NCBI GenBank assembly: GCA_937968015.1
Contig: CALBSO010000146.1
Span: 62,001 to 126,000, forward strand
Reading direction: 5' to 3'
Length of the DNA: 64,000 bases
Origin: an uncultured Thermomicrobia bacterium
GTDB lineage: Bacteria > Chloroflexota > Chloroflexia > Thermomicrobiales > JALYUS01
The notes beneath the pieces are model-generated. The model saw only the letters and a list, made by a program, of their open reading frames with translations, made no database searches and was not told where the DNA came from. How positions within the stretch are numbered: position 1 is the stretch's first letter; every line of letters starts with the position of its first letter. This document shows, one piece after another, positions 43,897-52,476 of the stretch. Made by a program: the position numbers and the translations under genes.

Positions 43897-45126
43897 GTGA
43901 CGATCCAACATGTGGCGATCATTGATACCACCCTGCGCGAGGGCGAGCAGTTCGCGAGCGCCCACTTCACTACGGCCCAGAAACAGATGATTGCCCGCGC
44001 GCTCGACCGCTTCGGCGTGGAGGCCATCGAGATCACTAACCCCGCCGCCTCGCCGCGCTCTTTCGACGATGCTCGCCTGCTCGCCGCGATGCCGCGCCGG
44101 GCAATGATCCTCGCGCATGTCCGCTGCACGGTGGACGATGTGCGGGCGGCGGTTGACGCGGGTGTGGATGGCGTCAACATCTTTTACGGGATGTCCGACC
44201 AACTACGGGAGCACAGCCACGGTCACAGCATCGCGACGATGATCGCCTGCGCGGAGCAATGCATCCGACTCGCGCAGGCGCACGGCCTCGTTGTCCGCTT
44301 TTCGAGCGAGGATGGCTTCCGCACCGACCGCGATGACCTGCTCGCGATGTATCGCGCCGTGGACGCGCTCGGCGTGGACCGCATCGGCATCGCGGATACC
44401 GTCGGCATCGCGACACCCCAGCAGGTCGCGTCATTAGTGACGCTGCTCCGCCACGAATGCCGCGCCGCGATTGAGTTCCACGGTCACAACGATAGCGGTT
44501 GCGCGATCGCCAACGCCCACGCCGCGCTCGACGCGGGCGCGGCGTTCATTGATACGACGATCCTCGGCATCGGCGAGCGCAACGGCATCACGCCGCTCGG
44601 CGGGCTGATCGCCCGCCTCTACGCGACCGATCCCGCGCTGACCGCCGCATACGACCTGCCGGGATTACGCCACCTCGACGCGCTCGTCGCGGAGATCGTC
44701 GGCGTGCCGATCCCCTTCAATAACTATCTGACGGGCGCAACCGCCTTCACGCACAAGGCGGGCGTCCACACGAAGGCAGTGCTGGCGGACCCGCGTACCT
44801 ATGAAATCCTCGATCCGGCAGTCTTCGGCATCGAGCGGACGATCGCCGTCGCCCATGCCCTCACCGGCCGCGCCGCCATCGCCGACCGTGCCCGTACCCT
44901 CGGCCTCACCTTCGACGCCGAAACGATCCGCGCCGTCACTGCCGCCGTCAAGCGCCGCGCGGACGAAGCCCCGATCACTGACGCGGACGTGGACGCCATT
45001 CTCCAAGCATGGCAAGGGGATCTTGATAGCGGCGGGCTCGGGGCGACCCCTGGGCCGCACGCCGAATCTCTCGTGCAGGCTGAAGCCTACGCCACCGAAG
45101 GAGGTATCTATGGGTACACTCGCTGA
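43897..45126 (+). CDS. lysS: Homocitrate synthase
   Basis: 409 residues from GTG, 6 bases after GGGAGG. It belongs to the isopropylmalate/homocitrate synthase family: IIDTTLREGEQ at the start, EFHGHNDSGCAIANAHAAL, and GIGERNGITPLGGL for metal and cofactor sites. It condenses acetyl-CoA with 2-oxoglutarate in the alpha-aminoadipate lysine route. Homocitrate rather than isopropylmalate synthase is favoured by lysW and homoisocitrate dehydrogenase downstream and by the Lys T-box. The last residues (QAEAYAT) are encoded by a half REP-like element. Confidence 0.9.
   Translation: MTIQHVAIIDTTLREGEQFASAHFTTAQKQMIARALDRFGVEAIEITNPAASPRSFDDARLLAAMPRRAMILAHVRCTVDDVRAAVDAGVDGVNIFYGMSDQLREHSHGHSIATMIACAEQCIRLAQAHGLVVRFSSEDGFRTDRDDLLAMYRAVDALGVDRIGIADTVGIATPQQVASLVTLLRHECRAAIEFHGHNDSGCAIANAHAALDAGAAFIDTTILGIGERNGITPLGGLIARLYATDPALTAAYDLPGLRHLDALVAEIVGVPIPFNNYLTGATAFTHKAGVHTKAVLADPRTYEILDPAVFGIERTIAVAHALTGRAAIADRARTLGLTFDAETIRAVTAAVKRRADEAPITDADVDAILQAWQGDLDSGGLGATPGPHAESLVQAEAYATEGGIYGYTR
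45074..45096. repeat. Half REP-like element inside the lysS coding end
   Basis: TGCAGGCTGAAGCCTACGCC matches one arm of the REP-like elements at 23185 and 43615. It is translated as part of the C-terminus of LysS and lies just before the lysT ribosome site. Confidence 0.6.
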
Positions 45127-46363
45127 AGAAATCCTTTCGGCCCGTCTCGGTAGGCCGGTCCACGCCGGTGAGATCGTCGTCGCGGACGTAGACTACGCGA
45201 TGAGCCACGACACAACCTCGCCGCTCGCCATTGAGGCGTTCCGCAAACTCGGTCGCCCTTTGTGGGATCCATCGCGCATTGTCATCGCGATTGACCACGT
45301 CGTGCCCGCCTCCACCCCGGCGGTCGCGATCACCCACCAGCATATCCGGCAGTTTACGCAGGATGAGGGAATCGCCAACTTCTTCGAGGCGGGCAGCGGC
45401 ATCTGCCACCAATTGATGGTCGAGAAAGGGTTCGTCGCGCCCGGTTCGATTGTCGTCGGCGGGGACTCGCATACGGTGACGTATGGCGCGCTCGGCGCGT
45501 TTGCCACCGGCATGGGTAGCACGGACATCGGCCTCGTCTACGCGACCGGCAAGACGTGGTTCCGCGTGCCTCAGACGGTGCGCTTCGAGGTCGAAGGCTC
45601 CTTCGGCCACGGCGTGACGGCGAAGGATTTGACGCTCCTCATGGTCAAGACGATTGGCGTCTCCGGCGCGGTGTATGCCGCGGTGGAGTACGGTGGCCCG
45701 ACGGTGCGCGCCCTCTCGATCAGCGAGCGAATGACGCTGGCGAACATGGCGATTGAGATGGGCGGCAAGGTCGGCCTGATCGAGGCGGACGAGGTGACGG
45801 ATCGCTACCTTGCGGGCCGCGTCCGCTACGATACCGGCACCGGCCATCTCCGCCCCATTGACCCGGACTATCGCCGCATCGTCGAACTGAATGTGGACGA
45901 TCTCGTTCCGCTCGTCGCCTGCCCGCCGGAGGTAGACAATGTTCGCCCCGTCACCGATGTGGTCGGTACGCCGCTCGATGAGGTCTTCATCGGCACCTGC
46001 ACGAACGGGCGGCTGGACGATCTCGCGCTCGCCGCCCGCGTGCTGGAAGGCCGCACGATCAACCCGCGCACGCGTTGCATCATCATTCCCGCCTCGCGCG
46101 AGGTGCAGTTGCAGGCGCTGGAGCACGGCTATATCGAGACGTTCATGCGGGCAGGCGCGCACATCGGCTCGCCCGGCTGCGGCCCCTGCATTGGGCGGCA
46201 CTTCGGCGTCCTCGGCAAGGGCGAGCGCGCCCTGACGACGATGAACCGCAACTTCACCGGCCGCATGGGCGACGCGACAGCGGAAATCTATCTCGGCAAT
46301 CCCGCCACGGCGGCGGCCTCCGCCATCGAAGGCGCGATCGCCGACCCACGCGCATTTCTGTAA
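45110..46363 (+). CDS. lysT: Homoaconitase large subunit
   Basis: 417 residues, LeuC/LysT type. The 4Fe-4S cysteines lie in FIGTCTNGRLDD and GSPGCGPCIG. Substrate-binding blocks VVGGDSHTVTYGALGAFATG and FTGRMGD are present. It hydrates homocitrate to homoisocitrate with LysU. ATG follows GGAGG and overlaps the lysS end by 17 bases, so translation is coupled. The context argues for homoaconitase rather than isopropylmalate isomerase. Confidence 0.9.
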   Translation: MGTLAEEILSARLGRPVHAGEIVVADVDYAMSHDTTSPLAIEAFRKLGRPLWDPSRIVIAIDHVVPASTPAVAITHQHIRQFTQDEGIANFFEAGSGICHQLMVEKGFVAPGSIVVGGDSHTVTYGALGAFATGMGSTDIGLVYATGKTWFRVPQTVRFEVEGSFGHGVTAKDLTLLMVKTIGVSGAVYAAVEYGGPTVRALSISERMTLANMAIEMGGKVGLIEADEVTDRYLAGRVRYDTGTGHLRPIDPDYRRIVELNVDDLVPLVACPPEVDNVRPVTDVVGTPLDEVFIGTCTNGRLDDLALAARVLEGRTINPRTRCIIIPASREVQLQALEHGYIETFMRAGAHIGSPGCGPCIGRHFGVLGKGERALTTMNRNFTGRMGDATAEIYLGNPATAAASAIEGAIADPRAFL

Positions 46364-46386
46364 AACGACGGAAGGGAGCGATGACC

Positions 46387-46896
46387 ATGGGGCGTGTGTG
46401 GCGATTCGGAGACAATGTGAATACGGATGAGATCATTCCGGGGCGATACAACCTGACGACGGACCGGGCGTATCTCGCGGAGCATGTGCTTTGTGAGGTG
46501 CGGCCGGAGTTCCCGACGAACGTGCGGCCCGGCGACGCGATCGTCGGCGGCGACAACTTCGGCTGCGGCTCCTCGCGGGAGCATGCACCCGTCGCGATCC
46601 AGGCGGCGGGGATCTCCTGCGTGATCGCGCGCTCCTTCGCGCGCATCTTCTATCGCAATGCGATCAACATCGGCCTGCCGATCCTCGTCTCGCCCGAGGT
46701 CTCCGACGCGGCACAGGACGGTGAGACGATTGAGGTTGATCCAGTAACGGGGCGGATCACCCTGCCGGATCGCGGGCTCGTCTTCCACGCCGAGCCCCTG
46801 CCGCCCTTCGTCTTGCGCGTCGCGGCGGTAGGCGGCATGCTCGAATTCGTCAAGCAATACGGCTGGGAAGGTGTGACGCGGACCGAGTTTGCGTAG
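46387..46896 (+). CDS. lysU: Homoaconitase small subunit
   Basis: 169 residues, LeuD/LysU type swivel domain. FGDNVNTDEIIPGRY opens the fold, and DNFGCGSSREHAP (residues 56-68) is the active loop. AGGGAG lies 8 bases before this ATG; another ATG two codons earlier is too close to it. Partner of LysT. Confidence 0.9.
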   Translation: MGRVWRFGDNVNTDEIIPGRYNLTTDRAYLAEHVLCEVRPEFPTNVRPGDAIVGGDNFGCGSSREHAPVAIQAAGISCVIARSFARIFYRNAINIGLPILVSPEVSDAAQDGETIEVDPVTGRITLPDRGLVFHAEPLPPFVLRVAAVGGMLEFVKQYGWEGVTRTEFA

Positions 46897-46947
46897 GGCA
46901 TGTCCCGCGCACTTCTGTTTTCATGTGAAACGGAAAGGATTGCCACG

Positions 46948-47133
46948 ATGAGCACGACATTGACCACCGCGACCGCCGAATGCCCTGAGTGCGCGGGAGA
47001 GTGGAGCGTGAGCGGCATCACGAAGGGCGAGATCATTCAGTGCCCGGAATGCGGCGCGGAACTGGAAGTCGTTGACCTGCAACCCTTCACGCTCGCCCTC
47101 GCGCCGGAGGAAGATGAGGATTGGGGAGAATAA
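46948..47133 (+). CDS. lysW: Amino-group carrier protein LysW
   Basis: 61 residues. CPEC at 12-15 and CPEC at 32-35 form the zinc site, and the acidic C-terminus ends EDWGE, whose last Glu is the attachment point for alpha-aminoadipate. Such an ending is diagnostic for LysW. Intermediates are carried on it through LysX, LysZ, LysY and LysJ, none of which is in this window. GGAAAGGA precedes the ATG. Confidence 0.95.
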   Translation: MSTTLTTATAECPECAGEWSVSGITKGEIIQCPECGAELEVVDLQPFTLALAPEEDEDWGE

Positions 47134-47183
47134 TCCGCCCTGATCCCTCGGCCCCTTTCCCACGTGGGGAAGGGATCGGGGGG

Positions 47184-47996
47184 TTGAGGCAGGAAGCCCA
47201 AGCGTATTATGCCGAAGGCATGGAGGAAAATCGCCTCCAGCGTGGCAGTGGCCGGATCGAGTTCGCGCGGACGCGGGAGATCGTCTCGCGGTATCTGCCG
47301 CCACCACCCGCCATTATCTTCGACATCGGCGGTGCGGCGGGCGTCTATGCGCTCTGGCTTGCCCGGCAGGGCTACGAAGTCCATCTGATTGACCCGATAC
47401 CGCTCCATGTGGAGCAAGCGCGCCAGGCATCCGCGCAACAGCCGGATACGCCGATCGCCAGTTGCGCGATCGGTGACGCGCGCCATCTCGATCATGCGGA
47501 CGCGAGCGTAGATGACGCGCTCCTCTTCGGGCCGCTCTATCACCTGACGGAGCGAAACGACCGCATCACCGCCTTGCGCGAGGCGGCGCGGATCGTGCGG
47601 CCGGGTGGCGTCGTGCTGGCCGTTGGCATTTCCCGGTTCGTCTCAACACTGGACGGCCTTGCCAAGGGATATCTGACCGATCCCGTCTTCGCTCGTATCG
47701 TGCAGGACGATCTCGCCAGCGGTCAGCATCGCAACCCAACGAACGACCCGGCTTACTTCACCACCACCTTTTTTCACCACCCCACGGAACTGAAGGGCGA
47801 AGTGGAAGAAGCCGGACTCGTCCACGAGCGGACAATCGGGATCGAGGGGCCGGCGTGGCTTGCCGCCCGCGTTCAGGAGGAATGGGATGACCCGAATCGC
47901 CGCGCGGAGATGTTGACGGCGCTCCGCTGGATTGAGGAGGAGCCGTCATTGCTCGGCGCCAGTCAGCATCTGATCGTCGTCGCCCGCAAGGCATGA
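47184..47996 (+). CDS. SAM-dependent methyltransferase
   Basis: 270 residues, Rossmann class I. IIFDIGGAAGVYALWLARQG is motif I, YEVHLIDPIPLHVEQAR motif II, and LLFGPLYHLTERNDR with VRPGGVVLAVGIS the later motifs. TTG at 47184 is chosen because relatives begin with a YYAEG block. The upstream frame crosses a hairpin (CCCTTTCCCAC/GTGGGGAAGGG). It lies inside the lysine operon but has no known role there; the methyl acceptor is unknown. Confidence 0.82.
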   Translation: MRQEAQAYYAEGMEENRLQRGSGRIEFARTREIVSRYLPPPPAIIFDIGGAAGVYALWLARQGYEVHLIDPIPLHVEQARQASAQQPDTPIASCAIGDARHLDHADASVDDALLFGPLYHLTERNDRITALREAARIVRPGGVVLAVGISRFVSTLDGLAKGYLTDPVFARIVQDDLASGQHRNPTNDPAYFTTTFFHHPTELKGEVEEAGLVHERTIGIEGPAWLAARVQEEWDDPNRRAEMLTALRWIEEEPSLLGASQHLIVVARKA

Positions 47997-48015
47997 AGAG
48001 GATAGGGAACCGCGG

Positions 48016-49035
48016 ATGATGGAGCAATCGCGAACTCCCGGCTCATACCGGATCGTTCTCATCCCCGGCGACGGGATCGGGCGGGAAGTGATCCCTGCCG
48101 TCGCGGATGTGCTGCGAACGCTCTTGCCCAATACACGGTTCATCACGGCGGAAGCGGGCTTCGGCGCATACGAGCGACACGGCACGCCGCTGCCGGACGC
48201 GACCCTCGCCGCCTGCCACGATGCGGATTCAATTCTCTTCGGCGCGGTGACGACCCCACCCGACATCCCCGACTACCGCTCGCCGATCCTCCGGCTCCGC
48301 AATGAACTCGATCTCGCGGCAAACCTCCGGCCCGTTCGCTCCCTGCCGATCCCGACTTCCCGCCCCGGCGTGGATCTCCTGATCGTGCGCGAGAATACCG
48401 AGGGGCTGTATAGCGGCATCGAGGAGGTGAGCGCGGATGGCGAGCGCGCCACAACGCTGCGCGTCATTACCGGCGCAGCCTCCCGCCGCGTTGCACATAC
48501 CGCCTTCCGCCTCGCGCGGAAGCGACGCGGCCACTGCACCGTCGTCCACAAGGCGAATGTCCTCCGACAGACGGACGGCTTGTTCCGCCGCGCGGTGCGT
48601 GAAGTGGCGGCGGAGTACCCGGAGGTCGCGCTCGATGAACTGCTCGTGGATACCGCCGCGCTCCGCCTCGCCCAGCAGCCCGAGCGATTCGATGTGCTCG
48701 TCACGACGAATCTCTTCGGCGATATCCTCTCGGACCTCGCGGCGGCGCATATCGGTGGCCTCGGCGTCGCGGCGTCCGCGAATGTCGGCGATGGCAAAGG
48801 GCTGTTCGAGCCGGTCCACGGCAGCGCGCCGGACATCGCCGGGCGCGGCATCGCCAACCCGACCGCCACCTTCCTCGCCGCCGTCCTCATGCTCCGGCAT
48901 CTCGGCGCGCACGACGAAGCAGCCCGCTTGGAGCGCGCGACCGAAGTGACGCTCGCCGCCGGTATCCGCACGCCCGACCTCGGCAGCAGCGCGACGACCG
49001 CAGCCGTCTGCCAATCCATTTCCGCCGCGCTGTAA
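48016..49035 (+). CDS. hicd: Homoisocitrate dehydrogenase
   Basis: 339 residues, beta-decarboxylating dehydrogenase family. The blocks LIPGDGIGREVIP, LIVRENTEGLYSGIEE, VVHKANVLRQTDGLF, TNLFGDILSD and HGSAPDIAGRGIANP line up with Thermus homoisocitrate dehydrogenase over the full length. It turns homoisocitrate into 2-oxoadipate using NAD+. Operon position with lysS, lysT, lysU and lysW supports this over isopropylmalate dehydrogenase. Confidence 0.9.
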   Translation: MMEQSRTPGSYRIVLIPGDGIGREVIPAVADVLRTLLPNTRFITAEAGFGAYERHGTPLPDATLAACHDADSILFGAVTTPPDIPDYRSPILRLRNELDLAANLRPVRSLPIPTSRPGVDLLIVRENTEGLYSGIEEVSADGERATTLRVITGAASRRVAHTAFRLARKRRGHCTVVHKANVLRQTDGLFRRAVREVAAEYPEVALDELLVDTAALRLAQQPERFDVLVTTNLFGDILSDLAAAHIGGLGVAASANVGDGKGLFEPVHGSAPDIAGRGIANPTATFLAAVLMLRHLGAHDEAARLERATEVTLAAGIRTPDLGSSATTAAVCQSISAAL

Positions 49036-49345
49036 GCGATCACTCGATCACGCGTGTGGCATCATACGTACATTCGCTATGACCGTACGGCACAGGTTAT
49101 CCACCATTTCTCTGCCGCTTTTCCGGTTATCCCCGGCTCTCCACAGCATTATGTCTTGTGGTCACGGGGGTAAAATGAGTAACGCTCATTCCTGATCCGC
49201 CGATGATGTCGTTGCGCTTGCGTCCCTTGGCATGTCATTATGTCTCCCTCTTGCAACAGTATGCGCGACGGACGCGGAATACCGATGCGTTACGATGGAG
49301 TAGGAGCGGATCGGACGCACGAGAAACGAAAGGAGTGCGGCACCC
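49036..49345. other. 310-base gap after the lysine operon
   Basis: No gene is supported here. It contains two DnaA-box-like words, TTATCCACC and TTATCCCCG, too few to claim an origin. No clear terminator is seen after the dehydrogenase gene. Confidence 0.4.
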
Positions 49346-49627
49346 ATGGACACATCACGGACACCTTTCGTGCGCGTACGAGCGGAACCGGACGGCACAC
49401 TGCAAGTGGAAATTCAGGGCTGGCAATTGCTCTGGGCGCACACAATCACGATAGATGACGGCGTCGAGTTGCGGGCACGCAAGGGCGAGGACGGCGAGCA
49501 AATCCGCGAGGGATACGCCTTCCCGCTCCTCTATGGCAACGGTCGCTTGCACCTGCTCGCTGAGCCGCCCGATCCCGTCATCATCACCGCCACGATGACG
49601 GCGCATGTGCCGAGCGACATAGAATAG
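49346..49627 (+). CDS. Hypothetical protein
   Basis: 93 residues, not recognised. AAAGGAG lies about 11 bases before the ATG. The chain is beta-rich: FVRVRAEPDGTLQVEIQGW, then LLWAHTITIDDGVELRAR and VIITATMTAHVPSD. No leader or membrane helix. Confidence 0.6.
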   Translation: MDTSRTPFVRVRAEPDGTLQVEIQGWQLLWAHTITIDDGVELRARKGEDGEQIREGYAFPLLYGNGRLHLLAEPPDPVIITATMTAHVPSDIE

Positions 49628-49741
49628 CAGGCGGATGTCCGTCTCTCACCAGCGGACCGAACCGCTCGGCTATCTCGTGCGGGCGGTCATCGGGCAGATG
49701 AATCGCGCCCTCGAACCCCATAAAGCGATACTCATTACCTC

Positions 49742-49770
49742 TTGACATTCTACAGCGTAGACTTTACACT
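49742..49770 (+). promoter_or_regulatory. Promoter of the exporter-TetR operon
   Basis: TTGACA and TACACT separated by 17 bases. The spacer contains operator 1, and operator 2 begins at the last base of the -10 box. Confidence 0.75.
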
Positions 49771-49782
49771 CTACATCGTAGA
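49749..49782. promoter_or_regulatory. Tandem palindromic operators for the TetR regulator
   Basis: TCTACAGCGTAGA (49749-49761) and TCTACATCGTAGA (49770-49782) are identical palindromes TCTAC-N3-GTAGA. Their centres are 21 bases apart, two helical turns, so two dimers could bind the same DNA face and block the promoter. Confidence 0.75.
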
Positions 49783-49810
49783 ATATGGGTTGAGAAAGGA
49801 GTACGCGTGC

Positions 49811-50803
49811 ATGGCACACCAACGATCAGCGATCCTCGTGGAAGGGCTGGAAAAGCGCTTTGGCACGAACGAGGCGCTGCGTGGCCTCGATCTCGTCGTG
49901 GAGGAAGGGACCGTGCTCGGTCTGCTCGGGCCGAATGGCGCCGGCAAGACGACAGCGGTCCGCATCCTCGCGACTCTGCTCAAGCCAGATGCCGGGCGGG
50001 CGGAAGTCGCGGGCTTCGATGTCGTCACGCAGGCCGACGCATTGCGCTCGCACATCGGCCTGACGGGCCAGTACGCCGCAGTGGATGAGTATCTGACGGG
50101 GCGAGAGAACCTTGAAATGGTCGGGCGGCTCTACCACCTGCCGAAGCGGCAGGCGCGGCAGCGGGCGGACGAATTACTCGCACGCTTCGATCTCGCGGAC
50201 GCCGCGAATCGCATCGCGAAAACGTACTCCGGGGGCATGCGCCGCCGCCTCGATCTCGCCGCCAGCCTCATCCTCGCGCCGCCGGTGCTCTTCCTCGATG
50301 AGCCAACGACGGGCCTCGACCCGCGCAGCCGCATGGCGATGTGGGATGTGATCGGCGAACTCGTCGCGGGCGGGACGACACTGTTGCTGACGACGCAATA
50401 CATGGAGGAGGCCGATCAACTCGCCCACCGGATCGCCGTCATAGACCACGGGCGGGTGATCGCCGAGGGCACGTCGGACGAATTGAAAGCGCGGATCGGG
50501 GGCGAGCGGTTGGCGATCACCGTGGCGCGCGGGAGCGATCTCGACACCGCCAGGCGTGCGCTCGCTCCGTATGGCGACGGAGAGATGTATGTCGACGCCG
50601 CACGCCGCACGATCCTCGTGCCCGTCGCGAACGGCGCACGGCTCCTGGCGGACGTCGTCCGCGATCTGGATGCCGCCGATGTGCATCTTGACGACTTCGG
50701 CCTTCGCCGCCCGACGCTGGATGACGTCTTTCTCACGCTGACCGGGCACATGACGACCGACGATGAAATTGACCGATCGAGCCGCAAACAGGAGGCCGCA
50801 TGA
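49811..50803 (+). CDS. ABC exporter ATP-binding protein (DrrA type)
   Basis: 330 residues. Walker A GLLGPNGAGKTT, signature YSGGMRRRLDLA, Walker B VLFLDEPTTGLDPRS and the H-loop region LLTTQYMEEADQLAHR are complete. The C-terminal 80 residues match the daunorubicin-resistance DrrA extension (RRPTLDDVFLTLTGH). AAAGGAG precedes the ATG. It pairs with the permease at 50800 for drug or lipid efflux. Confidence 0.93.
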   Translation: MAHQRSAILVEGLEKRFGTNEALRGLDLVVEEGTVLGLLGPNGAGKTTAVRILATLLKPDAGRAEVAGFDVVTQADALRSHIGLTGQYAAVDEYLTGRENLEMVGRLYHLPKRQARQRADELLARFDLADAANRIAKTYSGGMRRRLDLAASLILAPPVLFLDEPTTGLDPRSRMAMWDVIGELVAGGTTLLLTTQYMEEADQLAHRIAVIDHGRVIAEGTSDELKARIGGERLAITVARGSDLDTARRALAPYGDGEMYVDAARRTILVPVANGARLLADVVRDLDAADVHLDDFGLRRPTLDDVFLTLTGHMTTDDEIDRSSRKQEAA

Positions 50804-51639
50804 TGAGCGTCATCACGGAAATCCCGACGAGCGCCCCACCCATCGCCGCACTGCAACCGGAGCGCCGGAGCCGGTTGTATTGGATACTGATGGACGCGCT
50901 CGTCATTGCCAAGCGCAACCTCCAGCACATCCCGCGCATCCCGGCTCAGTTGCTCGACGTGACGATCCAGCCGATCATCTTCGTGCTGCTCTTCCGCTTT
51001 GTCTTCGGCGGCGCGATCAGCACGGGTGGCACGTCATACGTCAACTTCCTCATGCCTGGCATCTTCGTGCAAACGCTCGTCTTTGGCGGCATAAACACGG
51101 GCGTCGGCCTCGCGGAAGACCTCCAGCGCGGGCTGATTGATCGCTTCCGCTCGTTGCCGATGGCGCGCTCCGCCGTCCTCGCCGGACGAACGATCGCGGA
51201 TCTCGTGCAGAGCGTCCTGGGAATCACGGTGATGCTGACCGTCGGGTTACTGGTCGGCTTCCGGCCACAAGGGAATGTGCTCGGCTGGTGCGCGGCGCTG
51301 GCGCTCGTATTGCTCTGCGGCTTCACGTTCTCGTGGGTCGGGGCGATGATGGGCCTGCTCGCGCCGAACGCGGAAAGCGTGCAAGCCATTGGATTCATGG
51401 CGATCTTTCCCTTGACCTTCGCCAGCAGCGCGTTCGTGCCAACGACCACGATGCCCGGTTGGCTGCGCGCATTCACGGACCATCAGCCGGTGACGGCGAT
51501 CGTCAACGCGACACGCGCCCTCCTCCTCGGCCAGCCCGTCGGCACGAGCGGCTGGCAGGCGCTTGCATGGTGCGTCGGTATCCTCGCCGTCTTCGCGCCG
51601 CTCTCCGTCTCATTGTACCGACGGCGGACGACGCGCTAG
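50800..51639 (+). CDS. ABC-2 type exporter permease (DrrB type)
   Basis: 279 residues, six helices. NLQHIPRIPAQLLDVTIQPI at the start and FMAIFPLTFASSAFVPTTTM near the end are the ABC-2 family landmarks. AGGAGG precedes the ATG, which overlaps the ATPase stop by 4 bases. Confidence 0.93.
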   Translation: MMSVITEIPTSAPPIAALQPERRSRLYWILMDALVIAKRNLQHIPRIPAQLLDVTIQPIIFVLLFRFVFGGAISTGGTSYVNFLMPGIFVQTLVFGGINTGVGLAEDLQRGLIDRFRSLPMARSAVLAGRTIADLVQSVLGITVMLTVGLLVGFRPQGNVLGWCAALALVLLCGFTFSWVGAMMGLLAPNAESVQAIGFMAIFPLTFASSAFVPTTTMPGWLRAFTDHQPVTAIVNATRALLLGQPVGTSGWQALAWCVGILAVFAPLSVSLYRRRTTR

Positions 51640-51732
51640 ACTGGGCTTGCCGGGCGGGATATGACCCCAGCGATGACTCTCTCCGCTTCGAAGTCACGGA
51701 AGCGGGGAGGGTCAGACGGAAGAGGAGCAGAC

Positions 51733-52467
51733 GTGCAAAGGGGAAAACCACCGAGGGGGCAGCCGCCCCGCGGGCGACCACCGAGAGGACGGTATCGTGC
51801 GGGGAGGCAAGGCCGTCCTCATCTCTCGCGCGAGCAGGTGGTGCGTGCCGCGCTCGCCATCGTGGATCGCGATGGGCTGGATGGTTTCTCCATGCGTAAA
51901 CTCGGCGCGGAGCTCGGAGTGGACCCGATGGCGGCGTATTACTACTTCCCGAACAAGGCGGCGGTGCTGGATGGCATCGTTGATGCGGTGCAGGCTGAGG
52001 TCGCGCCCGTGCCCGACGAAGACGCGCCGTGGGATGTCCGCCTGCGGGAGATGATGCGCGCATACCGGCAAGCCTTCCGCGCCCACCCACACGCGCTCCC
52101 CGTTCTCTCCACCCACCCGCCATCCTCCATCGCCAGTCTTCAGCGCGGTGAAGCAGCCGCAGCGATTCTCCATGATGCCGGGTTCGCACCGAAAGAGGCA
52201 TTCCAGATCATCAATTGCATCGCGGGATACGTGATCGGGGTGACGCTCGCGGAGGTCGGTTTGCAGCCCGGCGGCGTTCCCGATCCCACCGAGGCGGAGA
52301 TTATGGCACGGGTCGCGCAGTTGCCCGCGGACGAGTTTCCCCTCCTCACGGCGATATTCTTCGGCGGTATGCCGTACGACCCGGATGCCAAATTCGAGGA
52401 CGGGCTGGACCTCTTCATCACTGGCCTCAAAGTCCGGCGCGGTGAGTTCACACGCGAAGTGACGTAG
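51733..52467 (+). CDS. TetR family repressor with Pro-Arg-Gly repeat N-terminus
   Basis: 244 residues from GTG, 5 bases after AGAGGAG. Residues 1-27 are an RGKPPRGQPPRGRPPRGRYR repeat, basic and disordered. The helix-turn-helix follows: REQVVRAALAIVDRDGL, FSMRKLGAELGVDPMAAYYY. The C-terminal domain is TetR_C-like. It is third in the exporter operon and most probably binds the two operators at 49749-49782. Confidence 0.9.
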   Translation: MQRGKPPRGQPPRGRPPRGRYRAGRQGRPHLSREQVVRAALAIVDRDGLDGFSMRKLGAELGVDPMAAYYYFPNKAAVLDGIVDAVQAEVAPVPDEDAPWDVRLREMMRAYRQAFRAHPHALPVLSTHPPSSIASLQRGEAAAAILHDAGFAPKEAFQIINCIAGYVIGVTLAEVGLQPGGVPDPTEAEIMARVAQLPADEFPLLTAIFFGGMPYDPDAKFEDGLDLFITGLKVRRGEFTREVT

Positions 52468-52476
52468 GTATCGCCC

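Noticed and set aside
45110..46896. Annotation as leucine genes leuC/leuD
   Set aside because: Sequence alone cannot separate the families, but lysW, the homoisocitrate dehydrogenase and the AAA specifier favour lysine.
47121..47183. Earlier TTG start of the methyltransferase
   Set aside because: It would overlap the end of lysW and translate through a GC-rich hairpin; relatives begin near the YYAEG block.
49093..49140. DnaA-box-like words as a possible replication origin
   Set aside because: Only two inexact matches; no dnaA, dnaN or AT-rich unwinding region nearby.
51748..51793. Short repeated CCGCGG/CCGAGG units as a possible CRISPR or VNTR
   Set aside because: They code for the PPRG repeats of the TetR protein; no spacers are present.
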